Shown here: positions 27,979 through 36,973 of the stretch, piece after piece
Layout of the letters: each line of letters starts with the position of its first letter
Position numbering within the stretch: the stretch's first letter is position 1
Origin: Mycobacterium fragae
Lineage (GTDB): Bacteria > Actinomycetota > Actinomycetes > Mycobacteriales > Mycobacteriaceae
NCBI RefSeq assembly: GCF_002102185.1
Contig: NZ_LQOW01000031.1
Coordinates: 310,001 to 374,000, forward strand
Length of the DNA stretch: 64,000 nt
Direction: 5' to 3'
Notes under the pieces: generated by a model
The model's input: only the letters and a program-made list of their open reading frames with translations
Database searches by the model: none
What the model was told of the DNA's origin: nothing
Position numbers and translations under genes: made by a program

Positions 27979-29184
27979 CTACTTCTGGCTGGGGTAGACG
28001 ATGGCCTCAACGACGCTGCCGCCGTTGACAGTCGGCCCAAGCAACACGGTGTGGGTGTTGGCCACCGGGTCGTATGTCAGCAGCGAAGTGCCTCCGCCAC
28101 AGCCGGCTTTGGCGACGAGCACCAACTTGTCGCCACTAACGCCGTTAACATGCACGCTGCTGGACACGCCCGGCACCTTCACCCGTGTGGTGTGCCCGTC
28201 GGGGGTCAGGCGGGACAGAAACATGGTGCCGCACGCGCCAAGGGACTGAAGGAACGTACCGCTCGGCAACTGCCATGCGTCCACGTCGCCATAATCGCCC
28301 GCGAAGCCTGGATCATCGCCCTGAGCCGAATTGACTGCGGTGAGAGCGGTCGGCGCCGTGCCGTCGATGGGTACTTGCCAGAGCTGACCGGCGGAGGAAA
28401 AGCGAGTGGCATCCCGGCACCGGGCCAGGACCACCGTTGACGACCACCACCGGATCGGTGAGCACGTGCTGAGCTTCCCGGGGACCGGCAATTCCTTGCC
28501 GGGCGTTCCGTCGTTACCCATCAGGGCAAGGCCCTTGGAGGTGCCCAGGACCAGCTGCGCGCCATCGGGTGTCGCGAGCACACCGCCGGTGTAGTCCTTT
28601 CCCAGCGGATACGTCAGCTCCGGCTTGCCGGCGAGGTCGACGCGCTCGAGCAGCCCAGGATCATCGCGGTAGCGGCCCTGGTTGATCAGCACCGCGGTGC
28701 CATCGGGACGGGCGTACCCGATGGGGCCGCCCTTGCCGACGGGGAATGCGATCTGTTTGCCGTTGCGGAGGTCGACCGAGATGACCGTGCCGCCGGTCAT
28801 GGACCCCGGCTTGGCCACGTCGAAAAGTGCACGGCTGCGGTCACCCGACCAGTCGACCAACCGCGCAGTGGATCCCGGCGGGAAAGTGATGATCGGGTAG
28901 CGGCCCCCAGCCGGGTCGACGAGGTACAGCGTTGTGGCGACCTTGTCCCACGTTGGTTCATTCGGGGCTGGCATCTCGCCGGGGCGGTGGCTGGTGGCCG
29001 GGGTCCACTCAGCGAGCATCCAACCCGGGCCGACATGCGACCACGGGATGGTGTCGATCGGTGCCTCGACGCCGTGAGCCGCCGGCTGCGCAGCCGCCGT
29101 CGAAGTCGAACAGCTGGCGGCCATTACCGCGGCGACCGCGACGGCAAGTAGCGCCAAGCGGCTCCGAATTCCTATGTGGTTCAC
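27979..29184 (-). CDS. Putative lipoprotein with beta-propeller-like repeats
   Basis: GTG 29184 is preceded by AAGGAATCGTC and starts a 401-residue protein; the frame is open further upstream but would run antisense through the kinase gene. The N terminus is a signal peptide with a lipobox-like end (VMAASC), so lipidation is likely. The mature part is rich in short strands with Asp/Gly turns (YLVDPAGGRYPIITF, DGAQLVLGTSKGLALMGNDG), like a WD40/YVTN-type propeller. Cys residues (CSPIRWW, CRDATR, GACGTM, KAGCGGG) may pair as disulfides. It is divergent from the receptor kinase at 29377 and could act in the same envelope-signalling unit. Specific function unknown. Confidence 0.7.
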   Translation of the reverse strand: MNHIGIRSRLALLAVAVAAVMAASCSTSTAAAQPAAHGVEAPIDTIPWSHVGPGWMLAEWTPATSHRPGEMPAPNEPTWDKVATTLYLVDPAGGRYPIITFPPGSTARLVDWSGDRSRALFDVAKPGSMTGGTVISVDLRNGKQIAFPVGKGGPIGYARPDGTAVLINQGRYRDDPGLLERVDLAGKPELTYPLGKDYTGGVLATPDGAQLVLGTSKGLALMGNDGTPGKELPVPGKLSTCSPIRWWSSTVVLARCRDATRFSSAGQLWQVPIDGTAPTALTAVNSAQGDDPGFAGDYGDVDAWQLPSGTFLQSLGACGTMFLSRLTPDGHTTRVKVPGVSSSVHVNGVSGDKLVLVAKAGCGGGTSLLTYDPVANTHTVLLGPTVNGGSVVEAIVYPSQK

Positions 29185-29376
29185 GACGATTCCTTTCGGA
29201 TGTATCAGGTAGGCAGGCAAGCGAGTTGGGCACGGGGACTCGCCTCGTCGCTTTCCTGGGTAGAGGCTGCGACGGACGCCTTGCGCATTTCTTGCGTAAG
29301 CCTTGCGGCAAATGGCTCCATGGCTCGGTCGCGAGCGAGATACTGCGTCGGTACCTGAGGAATCAAGGGGATGACG

Positions 29377-30789
29377 GTGGACGCGCGCGTCGGTACGACG
29401 TTCGGCAAGTACAACATCACGCGCCTGCTCGGCAAGGGCGGCGGCGGGGCGGTGTATGAAGCCTATGACACCGACAAGGGACGAACTGTCGCGCTGAAGA
29501 TACTTGCCGAGGAGTTCTCGCACGACGCCACCTTTCGGACCAGGTTTCAGCGAGAGTCGCAGGCGGCGGCAATTCTGCAGGAACCACACGTCATTCCGAT
29601 CCATGACTGGGGTGAGATCGACGGCAATCTCTACATCGACATGCGCCTGGTTCAGGGGCAGACGCTTCTTGACCTGATCGAAAAGGGCCCGCTGGAACCG
29701 GCACGGGCGGTGGCCATCATCAGTCAGGTCGGCGCCGCGCTGGATGCCGCACACGCTGAGGGATTGATCCATCGCGACGTCAAGCCGCAGAACATCATCG
29801 TCACCCCTGCTGATTTCGTGTACTTGGTCGACTTCGGAATCGCCGAAGCCAAGGGCGACAGCAGGCTGACGACGGCGGGGACTCAGCTCGGCACCTTGAA
29901 TTACATGGCGCCCGAACGGTTTGACGACTCGGTGACCACACCGGCTGTCGATGTCTACTCGCTGGCGTGTGTTTTGTACGAGTCGCTGACCGGAAAAGTG
30001 CCATTCGCCACCGAGAGCCTCGAGCACTTGGTGGCGGCTCACATCGCCTCGCCGCCGCCGCAACCGAGCGTGGCGAATCCGCGCGTTCCCGCAGCGCTCG
30101 ACGCGGTCGTCGCACGCGGCATGGCCAAGGAGCCAGACGACCGATACGGCACCGCCGGCGGGCTGGGCCGCGCTGCGCAACGCGCCCTGGGCGCGACATC
30201 AGTGGGTGGTCCGTCACCCACCATCCAAGGGACTCGACCGGTTGCCATTCCTTCCGGCGGCGCGACGGACGGTCTCACCACGGCGGGGCTTGGTACCCAC
30301 GATTCAACTAAACGCAGGCGAGGATGGGTGCTGCCGACCGTGATCGCAGTCGCGGCGTCCCTGATTCTCGCCGGCATCGGTGTGATCATCGGCCTGCTCG
30401 TTCACGAGCCAACCGGGCAGCCGCAAAGCCCACCCGCGCATGCTGCGCAGCCGCCGCTGATAACCGGGCCCGACCAGAGCAGGCTGCATCAGTCTTGCGA
30501 TCAGGGCTTTACTTTGCCGACCGCGACGGGCTTTGGAACTCATTCCGGACGTGGAACTCCCGAAACGTCATGCCTTTTCGCCAACAACGTGCTGACGGCC
30601 TACTGGGCGGAATACGGCAATGCCAGCCCGCTGCCGCGCGCCGTCTCGGCGCCGGGCGCTGTCGATTGCACGACCGTGCCCGGTGCCCTTTGCAACGGCT
30701 CGAACTTCCTGATGAACTGCCGCCAGTACCCGGGCGACAACTGGATCACCTGCATCGGCGGCAGCAACGCACGCGTCTACCTGTGGTGA
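29377..30789 (+). CDS. Receptor-type Ser/Thr protein kinase (PknH/PknE-like)
   Basis: The kinase domain fills residues 8-270 counted from GTG 29377: Gly loop GKGGGGAVYEAY, Lys41 in VALK, catalytic HRDVKPQN (Asp134), DFG (Asp152) and the TLNYMAPE activation-segment end. A Pro/Thr-rich linker leads to one membrane helix (LPTVIAVAASLILAGIGVII) and an extracytoplasmic domain of about 110 residues with six cysteines, suggesting three disulfides. GTG 29377 fits the AAGGGG RBS; ATG 29371 would directly abut it. It lies 61 bases upstream of an EmbR-like BTAD-FHA regulator, the arrangement seen for PknH and EmbR, so phosphorylation of that regulator through its FHA domain is the likely role. Confidence 0.88.
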   Translation: MDARVGTTFGKYNITRLLGKGGGGAVYEAYDTDKGRTVALKILAEEFSHDATFRTRFQRESQAAAILQEPHVIPIHDWGEIDGNLYIDMRLVQGQTLLDLIEKGPLEPARAVAIISQVGAALDAAHAEGLIHRDVKPQNIIVTPADFVYLVDFGIAEAKGDSRLTTAGTQLGTLNYMAPERFDDSVTTPAVDVYSLACVLYESLTGKVPFATESLEHLVAAHIASPPPQPSVANPRVPAALDAVVARGMAKEPDDRYGTAGGLGRAAQRALGATSVGGPSPTIQGTRPVAIPSGGATDGLTTAGLGTHDSTKRRRGWVLPTVIAVAASLILAGIGVIIGLLVHEPTGQPQSPPAHAAQPPLITGPDQSRLHQSCDQGFTLPTATGFGTHSGRGTPETSCLFANNVLTAYWAEYGNASPLPRAVSAPGAVDCTTVPGALCNGSNFLMNCRQYPGDNWITCIGGSNARVYLW

Positions 30790-30850
30790 GCGCATGCGGG
30801 CACGACAATGGCGCCTGAACCACTGCTGAGCGGAAGGGATCGCGACCGCT

Positions 30851-32002
30851 ATGGCCCACAGTGCTCTCCGGTTTGGGCTATTGGGACCGTTGCAGCTGAA
30901 CGCCAACGGCACTGACTTGCCGTTGGGCGCGGCAAAGCAGCGGGCGGTCCTGGCCATGCTGCTGATCAATCGAAATCACCCCGTTGCGATCGACTCGTTG
31001 ATTGACGCGGCGTGGCAGCAGCATCCACCACCTGAGGCCCGCGCTAGTCTGCATGCGCACATATCCAGACTGCGCCGACTGGTGAGCAACAGCGGGGCAG
31101 ATCCCGCCGCCGTTCTGGTCAGTGCCAAGCCGGGGTATCGGCTCAACGTGCCCGACGAAGCTTGCGACCTGGGGCGCTTCGGCATCGAACAAAAGGCAGG
31201 AATCGAGGCCGCCGCCAGCGGTCGGTTCCAACAGGCCAGCGATCACTTGTCGAACGCGTTGGCAGAGTGGCGCGGCCCGGTCCTCGAGGATTTGCGCGAT
31301 TTCCAATTCGTGGATGCCTTTGCCGCCGCGCTGTCGGAGGACAGGCTGGTGGCACTTACCGTACGGGCTGAGGCCGAGATAGCCTGCGGCCGAACTTATT
31401 CCATAATCGGTGAACTCGAAGCGCTTGCGGCCGAGCACCCTTACCGTGAACCGCTATGGGCGCAGCTGATTACCGCTTACTACCTAGCGGAACGCCAACA
31501 CGATGCACTTAATGCGTACGGCCGGTTGAAGACCGCGCTCGCCGATGATCTGGGCATCGACCCCGGTCCTTCACTGCAGGCGCTTCATCAGCGGATCCTT
31601 CGACAAGAGCCACTGGACGCCAAACAAGCGGCCCGCGAGACGGCTAAGCGTGTCGCGGCAACCCTACGGCGGCGTCCCGAACTCGCACGCGAGTCTGTCG
31701 TCGCGCGGCTGCTGGATGCCACCGGGCGTCGTTATCTGCTACGAGGCGCGGCCACTCGGATCGGGCGGCTTTCCGACAACGACGTCGTTATCGACGACGA
31801 CACGGTCAGCCGGCACCACGCAGTGATCGTCGACACCGGGAGCAGCTTTGTCATCACCGATCTCCGCTCAGCCAACGGGGTCGAACTAGCGGGCCAACGG
31901 ATTCGTACCAGTGCGACGCTGGCCGATGGCGATCACATCGGCATCTGCGGCCATGAATTCACTTTCGAAATCGGCGGAGCTGAAGGTATGCCGTCAATGT
32001 GA
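30851..32002 (+). CDS. EmbR-like SARP regulator with FHA domain
   Basis: This 383-residue protein has three parts: an OmpR-type winged helix (residues 8-95), a BTAD domain (about 100-255; EHPYREPLWAQLITAYYLAE and DDLGIDPGPSLQALH) and a C-terminal FHA domain (about 300-378). The FHA part keeps the phosphothreonine-binding set GRLSDNDVVIDDDTVSRHHA followed by SANGVEL. EmbR of M. tuberculosis has this architecture and is phosphorylated by PknH. The adjacent kinase gene is therefore the natural partner. The target operon is not evident here; no embCAB genes lie in the window. The last nine bases overlap the end of the convergent cupin gene. Confidence 0.88.
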   Translation: MAHSALRFGLLGPLQLNANGTDLPLGAAKQRAVLAMLLINRNHPVAIDSLIDAAWQQHPPPEARASLHAHISRLRRLVSNSGADPAAVLVSAKPGYRLNVPDEACDLGRFGIEQKAGIEAAASGRFQQASDHLSNALAEWRGPVLEDLRDFQFVDAFAAALSEDRLVALTVRAEAEIACGRTYSIIGELEALAAEHPYREPLWAQLITAYYLAERQHDALNAYGRLKTALADDLGIDPGPSLQALHQRILRQEPLDAKQAARETAKRVAATLRRRPELARESVVARLLDATGRRYLLRGAATRIGRLSDNDVVIDDDTVSRHHAVIVDTGSSFVITDLRSANGVELAGQRIRTSATLADGDHIGICGHEFTFEIGGAEGMPSM

Positions 32003-32536
32003 GGGCGGCGTCAATCGGTACCGCGCGATCACGTCGTCGAACCAGTCAGGCGTTCCATACGTGAGGCCATACTTCTTCGCGAGGTCGGTGAACTCGGATG
32101 ACTCGTGAACCGGCCTATCGGACGGCTGGTTTCCTAAGTCTGATGCAAGCAATTCGCTCAATTCACGGAAGTAATTCTCGAAACCGTCGCCAGGAGTGAT
32201 GACTTCGATGATGCGGCCCGGCTCGGTGCCGGCATTCCACATGGCGTGCATCTGCCCGCGCGGCTTGGTTATGTAGCCACCGGGGCCTAGCACCACTTCG
32301 CTGTCGTCGGAACGGAAACCGATCTCGCCGGCGAGCACGAACGAGTGCTCATCTTCGCGCGTGTGTCGGTGTGCTGCGGTGATCAAGCCGACCGCGAACG
32401 GATGCTCGACGATCGCCACCAATCCGCCAGTGGTGCGACTGGTGAGCTTGAAGGTCGCGCCGAACCCCGCCATCGATACGCTGTCGCCTTCGCCCGGTTG
32501 GACCACTGTGAGCACTGCATTGTCAGTTATTGACAT
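31994..32536 (-). CDS. Cupin-domain protein
   Basis: The 180-residue product starts at ATG 32536 after GAAGGAGTCAC, a strong RBS. A single cupin barrel covers residues about 40-125. Cupin motif 1 is HRHTREDEHSFVLAGEIGF, with metal-ligand candidates His, His and Glu, and motif 2 is PRGQMHAMWNAG, with a His ligand. The C terminus is helical and Asp/Glu-rich. Such stand-alone cupins include dioxygenases and sugar-binding or quercetinase-like proteins; the substrate is unclear. It lies 12 bases downstream of the cyclase-STAND gene on the same strand, so co-transcription is likely. Confidence 0.75.
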   Translation of the reverse strand: MSITDNAVLTVVQPGEGDSVSMAGFGATFKLTSRTTGGLVAIVEHPFAVGLITAAHRHTREDEHSFVLAGEIGFRSDDSEVVLGPGGYITKPRGQMHAMWNAGTEPGRIIEVITPGDGFENYFRELSELLASDLGNQPSDRPVHESSEFTDLAKKYGLTYGTPDWFDDVIARYRLTPPSH

Positions 32537-32547
32537 GTGACTCCTTC

Positions 32548-35238
32548 CTAAACTTCGAGTTCCGTTCGGGCCTGGTCGATCTGGTCATAGGCGTACGCGA
32601 CGACGGCCCCCATGCTCATCGCTTCGCCCTTGCGAACAAACGACTCGTAGGCGTGCCCGCCGAGGACTTCGCGAAGGTGGGCGAGGGTAGTACGGAACTC
32701 CGGAACGGTAGGTGCCGCGGTGGGGACGACGCACGCGAAACCAGCTATAGCGGCCGCCGATTCGTAATGTCCGTGGCGGTCGAGAAATGTCGCCAGTATC
32801 CCAAGCGCTGCGCGGAGTTGGGTGACGTTGCCCGACTCATCGTAGTTACGGATCGCCAAGACGATGTTTTCAAGCGCGGCCAATGGGTCGCCGCCCGCGA
32901 TCCGATTCAGTGTCATCGTCAGCGACATCGCCAGATATGACTCGTTGGCCCGATTACCGCTCTCCTGGGCGACCTTCACGCCCCTCCGCAGGGGTTCAAG
33001 CGCTCGAAGTGGGTCTACCGCGCTGCACGCCATGCCATAGGCCAGTAGGGCGAACGAGAGCGCGTAAGGATTGTGGGTTGTCTCGGCGGCGTCGATCAAA
33101 CCGTCCGCAACGGATAGCGCCTCCTGAGGGCGACCAACGTTCGTCAGGGTTATAGCGGCGCATGCTCTGACCAGTTCATGGGCGTCGCGACCCTGCGCCA
33201 TCAGGCTCCGGTAAAACGCTGCCCATCGTTCGGGCTCGATGGCCGAGTAAACAGCGCCCAGCCAAAGCTGCTCGACTCCGAGCGGCTCCTGGACTGGGCT
33301 GCGCTGCATCGCGATCTCACCGGCATGGCTGAAGCCAATGGCCTCGTCGACCCGCCCGAACATGTAGCACAGGGACGCGATTGCGCACAGTGATACAAAT
33401 CGCGGATGGTCGACCGCGCGGGCGGGCTCGATGAGCTCCTCCGCCCACGCGATCGGCTCAAAATTCTCGACCAGCGGACCAAATAGACCAGCCGGCCTCG
33501 CGATTGCGGTGGCGGTGTCGAGGTCACTTTGGTCTGCAGCCCATCGAAACGCGATGCGCAGGTTTGCCAATTCGGTTGCAAACCAGTCGTATGCCTCCCG
33601 CTGACGAGGGCTATCCCACAGCGCCATGATGTCGGCCTCGCGCCCGGCGAAGTAGCGGGCATGCGCCGTACGCGCATCGCTCGCCTCACCGCGGCTGACG
33701 AGTTGCTCCTCGGCGAACTGGCGGATCGTCTCCAGCATGGAGAAGCGAGTGTGCCCCGACGACCGGTCAGCGACGAGCAACGACTTGCGCACCAACGCGT
33801 CCAGCAGATCGATGGCGGCGAAGTCATCCTCGTAACCCGCCACGGCGCAGGCGCTTTCGAGGTCGAAACCGCCGGCGAACACTGAACACCGCTCCAGCAA
33901 CACCTTTTCCGCATCGTCGAGCAGGTCGTAGGACCATTGCACGGCATGGCGCAGCGTCTGGTGGCGTTCCAGCCCGCGGCGTGACCCCACCAACAGCCGG
34001 AACCGCTGATCGAGACGATCACGGATCTCGGCGGCGGTCATCGAGGCCATCCGGGAGGCCGCCAACTCGATGGCCAACGGGATTCCGTCGACGCGGCGGC
34101 AGATCTCCACCACTGCCGCTGCATCGTCGGGCTGGGTCAGAGAGAAGTGCGATGAAACGCTCTGCGCACGTTCGACGAACAGGCTCGCCGCCGCCGAGTC
34201 GACTCCAGCGTCGACATCCAGCGACGGCACGACCCACAACTGCTCGTCGGCAATCCCCAGCCCTTCGCGGCTGGTTGCAAGGATCTTCACGGTCGACGAA
34301 CGCGCCAGGATGGCCTCGACCAGATCGGCCGCCGCGTCGCGAACATGCTCGCAGTTGTCGAACAACAACAACCGGACCCTGCCCTCCAGCGCAGCGGCGA
34401 CGGATTCGCTGACGCTCTGCCCTGGCTGTTGAGTAATGCTCAACACGGCCGCCACCGCGTCGGGCACCGCATCCGGATCGGCGACCGTCGCTAATTCGAA
34501 AACCCATACGCCGTCAGGGAATTCGTCCCTCAACCCAGCGGCGACTTCGGTTGCCAGCCGCGTCTTGCCGACCCCACCGACCCCGGTCAATGTCACCAAC
34601 CGGTGGGCCTCCACCGCAGCTTGCAACTCTGCGGCCTCCGACGCACGCCCGATGAAGCTCGTGGTCTGCGGCCGCAGATTGCCCGGACTCGTATCGAGGG
34701 CCCGAAGCGGCGGAAACTCCGCGCGCAGGCCCGGCGCCCGGACCTGAAACAAGTTGACCGGAATCGGCAGATCCCGCAGCCGCCGCGGACCAAGATCCAG
34801 CAGATCGACTCCGCTGAGTAGACCCGCCGTCGACTCGGCCAGCAGGATCTGACCGCCGTGCCCGGCGGCCATCACCCGCGCGGCGCGGTTCAGTACCGCC
34901 CCGAAGTAGTCGGCGCCACGCAGCTCGGCTTCACCGGTGGCGAGCCCCATCCGGACCGGCAATTCCATCTTGTGCTGCGCGGCCACTGCGGCATCGACTG
35001 CCGACCGCGGCGAAGCGAAAGCGGCACACACGCCATCACCGGTGTGCTTGAACAACCAGCCGCCATTCGCTTCGATCGCCGAACGCAACACCTCGTCGTG
35101 GGCGGCCAGCGAGATCCGCATCTCGTCCGCGTCATTCTCCCACCGACGGGTCGAACCCTCGACATCGGTGAACAGAAACGTCACAACCCCGGTAGGAGCG
35201 GCCGCTTCGGCAGCGGACACTCCCGCAGGATGCCACAA
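32548..35238 (-). CDS. Class III nucleotide cyclase fused to STAND ATPase and TPR-like region
   Basis: The protein has 896 residues. Residues 18-130 are a class III cyclase domain with metal-binding Asp25 (FTDVEGST) and Asp68 (KHTGDG) and transition-state Asn117/Arg121 (LNRAAR), so activity is plausible. Residues 190-480 are an AfsR/LuxR-type ATPase: Walker A GVGGVGKT (219-226), Walker B LLLFDNCEH and the GIPLAIELAA motif. The rest is helical, TPR-like. A C-terminal LuxR helix-turn-helix, usual in mycobacterial cyclase-LuxR regulators, is absent. The start is TTG 35238; GTG 35220 is also possible, and neither has a strong RBS. It is probably a cytoplasmic cAMP-linked signalling switch. Confidence 0.85.
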   Translation of the reverse strand: MWHPAGVSAAEAAAPTGVVTFLFTDVEGSTRRWENDADEMRISLAAHDEVLRSAIEANGGWLFKHTGDGVCAAFASPRSAVDAAVAAQHKMELPVRMGLATGEAELRGADYFGAVLNRAARVMAAGHGGQILLAESTAGLLSGVDLLDLGPRRLRDLPIPVNLFQVRAPGLRAEFPPLRALDTSPGNLRPQTTSFIGRASEAAELQAAVEAHRLVTLTGVGGVGKTRLATEVAAGLRDEFPDGVWVFELATVADPDAVPDAVAAVLSITQQPGQSVSESVAAALEGRVRLLLFDNCEHVRDAAADLVEAILARSSTVKILATSREGLGIADEQLWVVPSLDVDAGVDSAAASLFVERAQSVSSHFSLTQPDDAAAVVEICRRVDGIPLAIELAASRMASMTAAEIRDRLDQRFRLLVGSRRGLERHQTLRHAVQWSYDLLDDAEKVLLERCSVFAGGFDLESACAVAGYEDDFAAIDLLDALVRKSLLVADRSSGHTRFSMLETIRQFAEEQLVSRGEASDARTAHARYFAGREADIMALWDSPRQREAYDWFATELANLRIAFRWAADQSDLDTATAIARPAGLFGPLVENFEPIAWAEELIEPARAVDHPRFVSLCAIASLCYMFGRVDEAIGFSHAGEIAMQRSPVQEPLGVEQLWLGAVYSAIEPERWAAFYRSLMAQGRDAHELVRACAAITLTNVGRPQEALSVADGLIDAAETTHNPYALSFALLAYGMACSAVDPLRALEPLRRGVKVAQESGNRANESYLAMSLTMTLNRIAGGDPLAALENIVLAIRNYDESGNVTQLRAALGILATFLDRHGHYESAAAIAGFACVVPTAAPTVPEFRTTLAHLREVLGGHAYESFVRKGEAMSMGAVVAYAYDQIDQARTELEV

Positions 35239-35279
35239 GCTACGGTCGGATCAGCGCCTTTCGCGGCGGCATCGCGTGG

Positions 35280-35672
35280 TTAAGCGCCGACAACCGCAAC
35301 ATCGTAGGCAGAGAACTGCTCGTCGGCGGTGATGATTGTCAGGTCGAGCAGTTGCGCCTGGGCGACAAGAAGCCGGTCGAACGGATCCCGATGGTGATCC
35401 GGAAGCTCGGCGGTCCTCAGCGTGTGCGCATGGTCGACGGGCAGCGGAGACGTTCCGGAACGCCGCATGCGATCGGGGACATACGAAGCGGGTGCTTCGG
35501 GCAACTGCAGCTTGCCGAGTCGATGCTTGATCGCGATCTCCCAGGCGCTGGCCGCCGAGAAGAGAATGCTGTTGCGGATCTCCTGAATGATTGCTCGTGA
35601 TTCGTCACGAAGCCGGTCAGGGTCGGACTGCATCCACAGCCAAACGTGGGTGTCGACCAAGTAGCGCGTCAC
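35280..35672 (-). CDS. vapC: VapC-like PIN-domain toxin
   Basis: The 130-residue PIN domain begins YLVDTHVWLWM. Acidic catalytic positions are visible: Asp7 in VDTH, Glu in SAWEIAIKHRLGKL, Asp in RDPFDRLLVAQA and Asp in IITADEQF. VapC toxins are Mg-dependent RNases that cut tRNA or rRNA. The GTG start overlaps the antitoxin stop by four bases (GTGA), typical of coupled toxin-antitoxin operons. Its end lies 42 bases from the start of the cyclase-STAND gene on the same strand. Confidence 0.88.
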   Translation of the reverse strand: MTRYLVDTHVWLWMQSDPDRLRDESRAIIQEIRNSILFSAASAWEIAIKHRLGKLQLPEAPASYVPDRMRRSGTSPLPVDHAHTLRTAELPDHHRDPFDRLLVAQAQLLDLTIITADEQFSAYDVAVVGA

Positions 35673-35914
35673 CGATGGAAGTCTTCAAGAACATCGTCCG
35701 GTAGTGGAGCGTCGAAATCGTCGGGCACGGTATACACGCCCCGGTCGATGCCTAGGCGGCGGACCTCCCGGTGACGGAACGGTACCAGCTTTGCCACGGG
35801 TTCACTCCCGCGCGCAATCTCGATCTCCTGTCCGCTGTCAACGAGCCGCAGCAGCTCTGAGAGGCGTGTTTTGGCCTCGTGGACGCCGACTCTGATGGCT
35901 ATGGACTTAGTCAT
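35669..35914 (-). CDS. Phd/YefM-family antitoxin
   Basis: The 81-residue protein has the Phd/YefM N-terminal DNA-binding and dimer fold (VGVHEAKTRLSELLRLVDSG, then EIARGSEPVAKLVPF). Its acidic C terminus (VPDDFDAPLPDDVLEDFHR) probably wraps the VapC-like toxin. It precedes the toxin gene with a 4-base overlap. Direct repeats of ACTTAGTC (+ strand) cover its start codon and would serve as the autoregulatory operator. The putative -10 box TAGACT ends seven bases before the ATG, so the mRNA is probably leaderless. Confidence 0.85.
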   Translation of the reverse strand: MTKSIAIRVGVHEAKTRLSELLRLVDSGQEIEIARGSEPVAKLVPFRHREVRRLGIDRGVYTVPDDFDAPLPDDVLEDFHR

Positions 35915-35926
35915 GAACTTAGTCTA
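35905..35926 (-). promoter_or_regulatory. Putative leaderless promoter and operator of the toxin-antitoxin operon
   Basis: Minus-strand TAGACT (35926-35921) fits a TAnnnT -10 box placed to start transcription at the antitoxin ATG (35914). The octamer ACTTAGTC occurs at 35905-35912 and 35917-35924, a 12-base period covering the -10 box and start codon, as expected for antitoxin autorepression. Confidence 0.5.
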
Positions 35927-35941
35927 CAGAGAGTGGCCGGA

Positions 35942-36916
35942 TCAGCGCCTTTCGAGCTTCTCGCGGACCATGCCGATAAGGCTGCGCCCGGTGGACACGG
36001 GCCGGAACGCGCGGGCCGCGTCGGTCAGCGCGTCGCGGGAGTCCGCGGGCAGCTCGATGTCGGCGGCGGCGACGTTGAACTCCAGCTGCTCGACGCTGGA
36101 CGCCCCGGGAATGGCAACCACCCCGGGCAGGCTGATCAGCCAGGCCAGCGCCACCTGAGCAGGCTTGGCGTGGACGGCCGAGGCGACGTCGCGCAACGTC
36201 TGCAACAGCGGCTCGACCCGGCGCAGGTTCTCGGTGCCGAACAAGGGATTCGTCGACCGCACTAGGTCACTGGGCCGGTTGTCGACGCCGTACTTGCCAC
36301 CCAGTAGTCCCTTCGCCAGTGGGCTGTAGGCGATCACGATGCGGTTCTCGCGTTCGGCGAATGGGACAAGCTCCTTGAGTGCCTGCGGGTGGGCGAGCGA
36401 AAAGTGCACCTGGTTGCTGATGACCGGACGTCCGAGGGCGGCATCGGCTTTGCGCCACCGCGACAACGAGTAGTTGGAGACGCCGGCCGCGCCGATGACG
36501 CCGCTGTCGAGCAGGTCGCGCATCCCCGGCATGATCACCGAGTCGGGAACCACCGGGTTGGGCTGGTGGATCTGGTAGAGCGGGATGCGGTCCAGCCTCA
36601 GCCGCCGCGCACTGGCGCGCGCACGCTGCTTGACGATCGGTGGGAGTGGCGCGACCGGCATGATCTTGCTGGCGACCGCAACCTCGGCCCGCTTGTCTCC
36701 GAGCGCTTCGCCGAGGATGCGCTCGCTCTTGCCGAGTCCGTAGATCTCGGCGGTGTCGAACAGCGTGACCCCGAGGCCAAGTGCGCGCTGCACGATGTCC
36801 CGTGCCGGGCCCGAAGCGTACTGGTCACCGTAGCCCCACTCCGGTGAGCCGAACTGCCAAGTGCCCAGCCCAATGCGACTGACCCGCCCCATTCCATCGA
36901 CGTCGAGATACTTCAT
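35942..36916 (-). CDS. Aldo/keto reductase (Rv2298-like)
   Basis: This 324-residue (beta/alpha)8 reductase starts MKYLDVDGMGRVSRIGLG. The catalytic tetrad is recognisable: Asp and Tyr in FDTAEIYGLGKSE, Lys in VASKIMP and His in YQIHQPN. The C-terminal NADPH-binding region (GVVAIPGASSVEQLEFN) is intact. From memory it is nearly collinear with M. tuberculosis Rv2298. It should reduce aldehydes or ketones with NADPH in the cytoplasm; the physiological substrate is unknown. It is divergent from the SDR gene at 36974 across a gap of 57 bases, which must hold both promoters. Confidence 0.88.
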   Translation of the reverse strand: MKYLDVDGMGRVSRIGLGTWQFGSPEWGYGDQYASGPARDIVQRALGLGVTLFDTAEIYGLGKSERILGEALGDKRAEVAVASKIMPVAPLPPIVKQRARASARRLRLDRIPLYQIHQPNPVVPDSVIMPGMRDLLDSGVIGAAGVSNYSLSRWRKADAALGRPVISNQVHFSLAHPQALKELVPFAERENRIVIAYSPLAKGLLGGKYGVDNRPSDLVRSTNPLFGTENLRRVEPLLQTLRDVASAVHAKPAQVALAWLISLPGVVAIPGASSVEQLEFNVAAADIELPADSRDALTDAARAFRPVSTGRSLIGMVREKLERR

Positions 36917-36973
36917 GGCCCCACCGTACGATATGTTTCTCGCCGACAGCGCGGTTGACAGATGAGGGTAGAT

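Noticed and set aside
29185..30180. N-terminal extension of the lipoprotein frame antisense through the kinase gene
   Set aside because: GTG 29184 has a good RBS and begins a signal peptide, and the kinase domain on the other strand is unmistakable.
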